This document shows positions 59,907 through 64,000 of a stretch of DNA of 64,000 nt, piece by piece; the first letter of the stretch is position 1; the number at the start of each line of letters is the position of its first letter. The notes beneath the pieces are model-generated. The model saw only the letters and a program-made list of their open reading frames with translations. It was not told the DNA's origin and did not search any database. The translations under genes and the position numbers were made by a program. This DNA comes from Rhizobium sp. BK376. GTDB lineage: Bacteria > Pseudomonadota > Alphaproteobacteria > Rhizobiales > Rhizobiaceae. The stretch spans positions 1 through 64,000 of the forward strand of contig NZ_SLZG01000001.1 of NCBI RefSeq assembly GCF_004341625.1. The letters are read 5' to 3'.

Positions 59907-60920
59907 TCAGGCCACGGCCAGCATCGCATCAAATTCCGCGCGAATGGCAGCCTCGTCTACGTCGTCATGGCCGCCGAAGGCTGCCTCAACCTTCTTCGCC
60001 CGAGCAAGCGCTTCTCCCGCCAATGGCGGAACGTTGCGGACAACCTGAAGCATCTCGTCCATCACGCCATTGCAATGCAGCACAATATCGCATCCGCCCG
60101 CAACAATATTCGCAGCCCGCTCCGCAATCGTGCCTGAAAGGGCGTTCATCGACGTATCATCCGAGAGCAACAGGCCCTTGAAACCGATATGACCGCGGAT
60201 GATCTCGTCTATGACCTTGCGCGACGTTGTTGCCGGATTGGTGGGATCGATGTCGGTGAAAACCACGTGGCAGGTCATGGCCATCAATTCATCCTTCATC
60301 GCGATGAAGGGCGCAAAATCATGCGCCTCGAGCTCGGCTCGGGGCACCGTCACCACTGGAAGCTCGTGATGGGAATCGGCAAAGCCCCGACCATGGCCGG
60401 GTATGTGCTTCATGACCGGCAGGACGCCACCCGCCTTCAGCCCCTCGGAGGCCGCCCGTCCCATTTCCGTGACCGTCACGGGATCACCGCCATAGGCGCG
60501 ATTGCCGATGACGTTGCTGCTGCCCTCAACGGGCACATCGAGCACCGGCAGGCAATCGACATTGATGCCGAACTTCAGGAGATCGAAGGCATGCAGCCGC
60601 GACATCAGCCAGGCGGCGCGCAGACCCCGTTCGCGGTCGCGGCGGTAGATATCACCCAGCGCCTGGCCCGACGGATAGTGCGGCAGGATCGGTGGACGGA
60701 TGCGCTGCACCCTTCCCCCTTCCTGGTCGATCAGAACAGGCACGTGGCGGCCGACGCTATCGCGCAGCGAGGCGACCAGATCGGATATCTGGTTGGGATC
60801 CGCGATATTTCGTCCGAAGAGGATAAAACCCCAGGGCTGTTCACCCTGATAAAAGGAACGCTCTTCGGCTGTGATGGTGAGGCCGCTACAGCCCAGGATC
60901 ATTGCTTTTGATTCGGTCAT
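59907..60920 (-). CDS. nagZ: Beta-N-acetylhexosaminidase (GH3)
   Basis: 337 aa from ATG 60920 (MTESKAMILGCSGLTITAEE). GH3 features: VPVLIDQEGGRVQRIRPP, MKHIPGHGRGFADSHHELP (catalytic Asp-His loop) and LLSDDTSMNALSG (nucleophile Asp). Removes GlcNAc from peptidoglycan fragments in the cytoplasm and is linked to beta-lactamase induction in other bacteria. Downstream of the SPOR gene, whose terminator lies 170 bp upstream. Confidence 0.96.
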   Translation of the reverse strand: MTESKAMILGCSGLTITAEERSFYQGEQPWGFILFGRNIADPNQISDLVASLRDSVGRHVPVLIDQEGGRVQRIRPPILPHYPSGQALGDIYRRDRERGLRAAWLMSRLHAFDLLKFGINVDCLPVLDVPVEGSSNVIGNRAYGGDPVTVTEMGRAASEGLKAGGVLPVMKHIPGHGRGFADSHHELPVVTVPRAELEAHDFAPFIAMKDELMAMTCHVVFTDIDPTNPATTSRKVIDEIIRGHIGFKGLLLSDDTSMNALSGTIAERAANIVAGGCDIVLHCNGVMDEMLQVVRNVPPLAGEALARAKKVEAAFGGHDDVDEAAIRAEFDAMLAVA

Positions 60921-61091
60921 ATCCGAATCATAGAGGCCTGCTGGCGAAATGCGAGTGAGGTCAAGGCAGCATTCACAGGAAAGCTGGAGCAATTCCAGCA
61001 GAAGTGTGAAGCGGTTTTGCGTCCGGACTTGCGCCAAATCAAAGCGATAGAGCGTTTCCGTGCTTCAAAGAAAAGCGGAAAGCTCTAAAGC

Positions 61092-61125
61092 AAAAAGAAC
61101 GACGGGTGTCGCCACCCGCCGTTCC
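61092..61125 (-). terminator. Terminator after the SPOR-domain gene
   Basis: Minus strand GAACGGCGGGTG, GCGA loop, CACCCGTCGTTC, then TTTTT. Confidence 0.85.
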
Positions 61126-61148
61126 TTAATCCTTGACCGACTGCGTCG

Positions 61149-64000
61149 TTATTTCGAAATCAGGCAGGTGCCGCCAGCCTGTCGATAGCGCACGCAAAGG
61201 TCGGCTGCCTGGTCCTTGGTGCCGGCGACGACGCGGACGCGATAGTATGTGCCCTTGCCGGCAATATCGAACCTCTTGACCTCGATCGGGTGGCCGCCGA
61301 TGACGCTGGCGAACTTGGCCGAAAGATTAGCCTGAGATTTCTTTGCATCCGCTTCCGAAGGCAAGGAGGCGATCTGCATGACGTAGCCGCCCGCCCCCGC
61401 GGCAGCTGCAGGCGCAGGTTTCGCCGCCTGAGCAGCCGGATTGACGGAGGCGACCTGCGTCTGAGCCGGCGCCGGATGCGTATCGACCTTGGCCGGCTGA
61501 GCAGGACGCGACGTCGGAACCGGCGCGAGGTCCGAAGCGGCCGGGGCATTGTTCGCCGCATCCTGTGCCGGAGTGGAAACGGCAGGTACAGGCGTCGGTG
61601 CAGCTTGAGCGGCGACGGGCGGATTGGATGCGCTTGCGACCGTCGCGGCAGCAGGTGCTGCAGCGGATGGAGCGTGCGTTTCAGCAAGCGGCGCAGTCTT
61701 CACAACACGGATCGGTGCACTTTCCGCGCTCGGAGCATCGCCTTCGGACGCGTTATGGATAGCCGAAGCGTGAGCATCCGCAACCGCCGTCTGGTTAGCT
61801 GCCGGCGGCTTTATCGGAGCCGCGGACGAGGCCGGGGCAAGCTTCGGCGAGGTGGCAGCCGTCTTGGCCGTATTGTCTGTTGCCGGCGCGCTGTCGTCGC
61901 GAGCAACCAGCGTGCCGTCCGCCTTGACGATCATCGTCCGGACCTTGCGCGGCGATACCGAGGGGACATTGTCCTGATCGTCCGCATTTGCGCTGGCCGT
62001 GTTGCTGCCCTGGTTCGGCAGCAGGCGCGGATCCTCGGTCTCGCCAACCGGCGTAGAAGCTACCGGCGCATCATCGCCACCGTCGCTGTCATCCGGCGAC
62101 ACTTCAGGGACAAGCGTCTTCTGAACGACGTCGACCGGCTGTTCGTTGGACGATACCAATTCCTTCTGTTTCGGAGCGGGAGCGGCATCACCGGTCACGC
62201 GGTCATAGACCGCCTTATCCTGATTCGGCACGACCTTACCGCCCGGATTCTCCGGAACGACCTTGACCGGATCCTTGTCAGCCGTGATCACGCGCGGCTC
62301 GCCCGAGGCGATAATGGGCGAACCATGGGAGACCCATTTGTAGGCACCATAGGCGCCAGTGCCGACAACGATGACGGCAACAGCAGCAACCGCCAATCCA
62401 CGCATTGACCGCGCCCGCCGGCGATCCGCCGTAATGCTGGAAGCCTCAAACGTCATCCGCGCGACATTTTCCGGCGCGTGTGAGGCCTCGCGAACGCTGC
62501 GCCGGAAATCTTCCTCCAGCGCACGCTCGAATTCGTCGAGTTCATCGACGGGTTTCTTGACCTCTGCGGCCTTGGTAGACGTCACCCTTGCCCAGCTTGC
62601 CGCTGCAGCCTCGACAGCGGAATTAGCGGGCTCCGGCGCAGTCTCCTTTGCGGGAGTGTTGAACAGGCTCGCCATCTCCGCATCGATGTCGAAATCGTAT
62701 TCCGGAGGCATAGCGACCGGCTCTTCCTTCTCCACCGGAGGCAGAGTGGGAACATGCATCCCTTCGAAGGTTTCGATGCGTTCGTCCGTATCTGAAATCT
62801 CGGACGGATCGAAGGGCAACATCTGCTCTGCATCGACAGTCGGCTGCGGTGCGCGTTCTACAGCGACCGGAGCAACTGGCACCGAAGCGACGACGGGTGC
62901 CGGCGCCTGCAGAATGGGAGCGAATGCCGGACGTGCTGCCAGCTCCGGGCGTGGCACGGGGACTGCCCGAGGAGTGGGAGGCGGCGAAACCGGGACCGCA
63001 GACGTCGGCCCGCGAGTCTCGGTCTGCACAGCTCTTTCGGCAACGACCGGTCGCGGCGCAACGGCGACGGGTGCAACAACCGGCGCGGCTTGAGGGGCCG
63101 GCTGCTGAGGCGCGGTTTCACGCGTATTCGATTCGGTGAAATCGAAATCCGCCAGTTCAAGCTCGATACCTTCGAGGTCAAAATCGAACTCGTGATCCGC
63201 AAACGGATCATCGATATCCAGTTCAGGCGCCTTGGCTTCCGTCGCCTTGGGCTCTTCCCGTGGCTCCGGGCGAGCGACCGCGACTGACGCAGGCGCGACA
63301 GCCATGGGGGTCGGCGCGATAACCGGCGCTGGGGCAACGACGGCTGCCTGCTTCGGCTGAAGCTCGAGTTCTGTGGAAACGGCACGCTGGGGAACAGGAT
63401 AGCGCGAAACATCGTCGAGCAGGTCATCGATATCGAGCGAAGGGGATGTTTCGGCATAGGCTGGTTCGGTCAGCGCAGCATCCGAGGGTACATCGCCGTC
63501 TCTCGCTGCGGCAGCCAGATCGAAGCCCGAAGCAGCGGGTTCCAATTCCGGGAATGCTTCGAAAGCCGGCTCAGCATCCGCGCTCCGACTGTCGGACGGA
63601 AACTCATGCCGATCCTGCTCGGCGGGAAAGCCAAGCTCGGGAGCCAGAGACACGTCAGCCTCGGCAAACGGGGCATCCGCCACTTCCACTACCGGAGCGA
63701 CGGGCATTGCAGCAGCGACCGGCTCCTCGACCGGGGGCTCTACAACCTCCGGCGCCGTATCCTGGCGACGCGGTGCGTTGAAATTGGCAAGCGGCAGGCG
63801 AATGCTTGCTGCAGCCCATTGCGGCACACGGGCAACCGGAGCCTCGGGCTTCGCCGACGATTCTGCGATCGACAGTTCCAGCTCGTCAGCGAGATCGCGC
63901 GCTTCTTCTACCGCCGGTGCGGCAGGTTCGTATGCCTGCGGCGCTACGTATGCCTGCGGCGCGACGGGTGCTGCAGCGACCGGTTCATATTGGGGCAGCT
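61149..64000 (-). CDS. SPOR-domain cell-division/envelope protein, 5'-truncated by the window edge
   Basis: About 950 codons visible and still open at the right edge. A long Ala/Pro/Val/Glu-rich cytoplasmic stretch is followed by a single membrane helix (GLAVAAVAVIVVGTGAYGAY), a second low-complexity Pro/Ala periplasmic tether, and a C-terminal SPOR domain (YVMQIASLPSEADAKKSQAN ... KGTYYRVRVVAGTKDQA). SPOR domains bind denuded glycan at division sites. Located just upstream of nagZ as in other Rhizobiales. A start codon within this frame is possible, but sequence to the left of the internal Met remains open. Confidence 0.92.
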   Translation of the reverse strand, partial: LPQYEPVAAAPVAPQAYVAPQAYEPAAPAVEEARDLADELELSIAESSAKPEAPVARVPQWAAASIRLPLANFNAPRRQDTAPEVVEPPVEEPVAAAMPVAPVVEVADAPFAEADVSLAPELGFPAEQDRHEFPSDSRSADAEPAFEAFPELEPAASGFDLAAAARDGDVPSDAALTEPAYAETSPSLDIDDLLDDVSRYPVPQRAVSTELELQPKQAAVVAPAPVIAPTPMAVAPASVAVARPEPREEPKATEAKAPELDIDDPFADHEFDFDLEGIELELADFDFTESNTRETAPQQPAPQAAPVVAPVAVAPRPVVAERAVQTETRGPTSAVPVSPPPTPRAVPVPRPELAARPAFAPILQAPAPVVASVPVAPVAVERAPQPTVDAEQMLPFDPSEISDTDERIETFEGMHVPTLPPVEKEEPVAMPPEYDFDIDAEMASLFNTPAKETAPEPANSAVEAAAASWARVTSTKAAEVKKPVDELDEFERALEEDFRRSVREASHAPENVARMTFEASSITADRRRARSMRGLAVAAVAVIVVGTGAYGAYKWVSHGSPIIASGEPRVITADKDPVKVVPENPGGKVVPNQDKAVYDRVTGDAAPAPKQKELVSSNEQPVDVVQKTLVPEVSPDDSDGGDDAPVASTPVGETEDPRLLPNQGSNTASANADDQDNVPSVSPRKVRTMIVKADGTLVARDDSAPATDNTAKTAATSPKLAPASSAAPIKPPAANQTAVADAHASAIHNASEGDAPSAESAPIRVVKTAPLAETHAPSAAAPAAATVASASNPPVAAQAAPTPVPAVSTPAQDAANNAPAASDLAPVPTSRPAQPAKVDTHPAPAQTQVASVNPAAQAAKPAPAAAAGAGGYVMQIASLPSEADAKKSQANLSAKFASVIGGHPIEVKRFDIAGKGTYYRVRVVAGTKDQAADLCVRYRQAGGTCLISK

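Overview
The window joins two kinds of DNA. From the left edge to about 36.56 kb it holds a T7-like (autographivirus-type) phage genome, all on the minus strand. From there to the right edge it is ordinary chromosome of an alphaproteobacterium. Several features point to Rhizobiaceae (Rhizobium/Agrobacterium relatives), though not to a species: the trmFO-secDF-yajC and SPOR-nagZ-scpAB-tatABC-serS-surE-pcm-nlpD gene orders, paired DUF1127 mini-genes, and an sRNA with CCTCCTCCC loops.

Phage, read in transcription order (right to left). Early genes 36.4-34.5 kb: a Gly-rich membrane protein, a 58-aa protein, a 2OG-Fe(II) oxygenase-like protein and two small unknowns. Next comes the single-subunit RNA polymerase (32.0-34.5 kb). 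The DNA metabolism block (31.9-23.2 kb) holds SSB, endonuclease I, primase-helicase, family A DNA polymerase, a T5orf172-type protein, 5'-3' exonuclease, a DUF3310 protein and many small coupled ORFs. The virion block (23.1-2.2 kb) holds gp7.3-like protein, portal, scaffold, a lectin-fold protein, an endolysin/holin/spanin cassette, major capsid, tail tubes A and B, gp13-16-like internal proteins, two fibres and both terminase subunits. The last ~400 bp carry short CCTAAGG and ACCATGGT repeats like those beside T7 terminal repeats. A recurring motif, TTGCCCACTAGC, at gene-block boundaries is the likely phage RNA polymerase promoter.

The right phage end stops inside a tRNA-Leu(UAG) gene, of which only the 5' half (41 bp) remains. 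This argues that the phage is an integrated prophage. No integrase or repressor is visible. If integration recircularised the genome, those genes should lie left of position 1, where another gene (DUF6429-like) begins. Several early-map genes lack a canonical start codon. DNA polymerase and exonuclease have a good ribosome site followed by ATC or ATT, and a small membrane ORF begins with ATC in a stop-start overlap. The gp14-like gene is frameshifted. The prophage therefore either uses unusual translation control or is partly decayed.

Host, left to right: GDYXXLXY and DUF2157 membrane proteins; a cuckoo-type anti-Shine-Dalgarno sRNA; two DUF1127 genes; trmFO; two genes resembling mitochondrial complex I assembly factors NDUFAF6 and NDUFAF3 next to secDF and yajC; a DUF815 ATPase; an alpha/beta hydrolase divergent from an AraC-type regulator; a PHB-depolymerase-type esterase; a LOG-family protein; and a cell-envelope/chromosome cluster (nlpD-like, pcm, surE, serS, tatC, tatB, tatA, scpB, scpA, nagZ, SPOR protein) that runs off the right edge.
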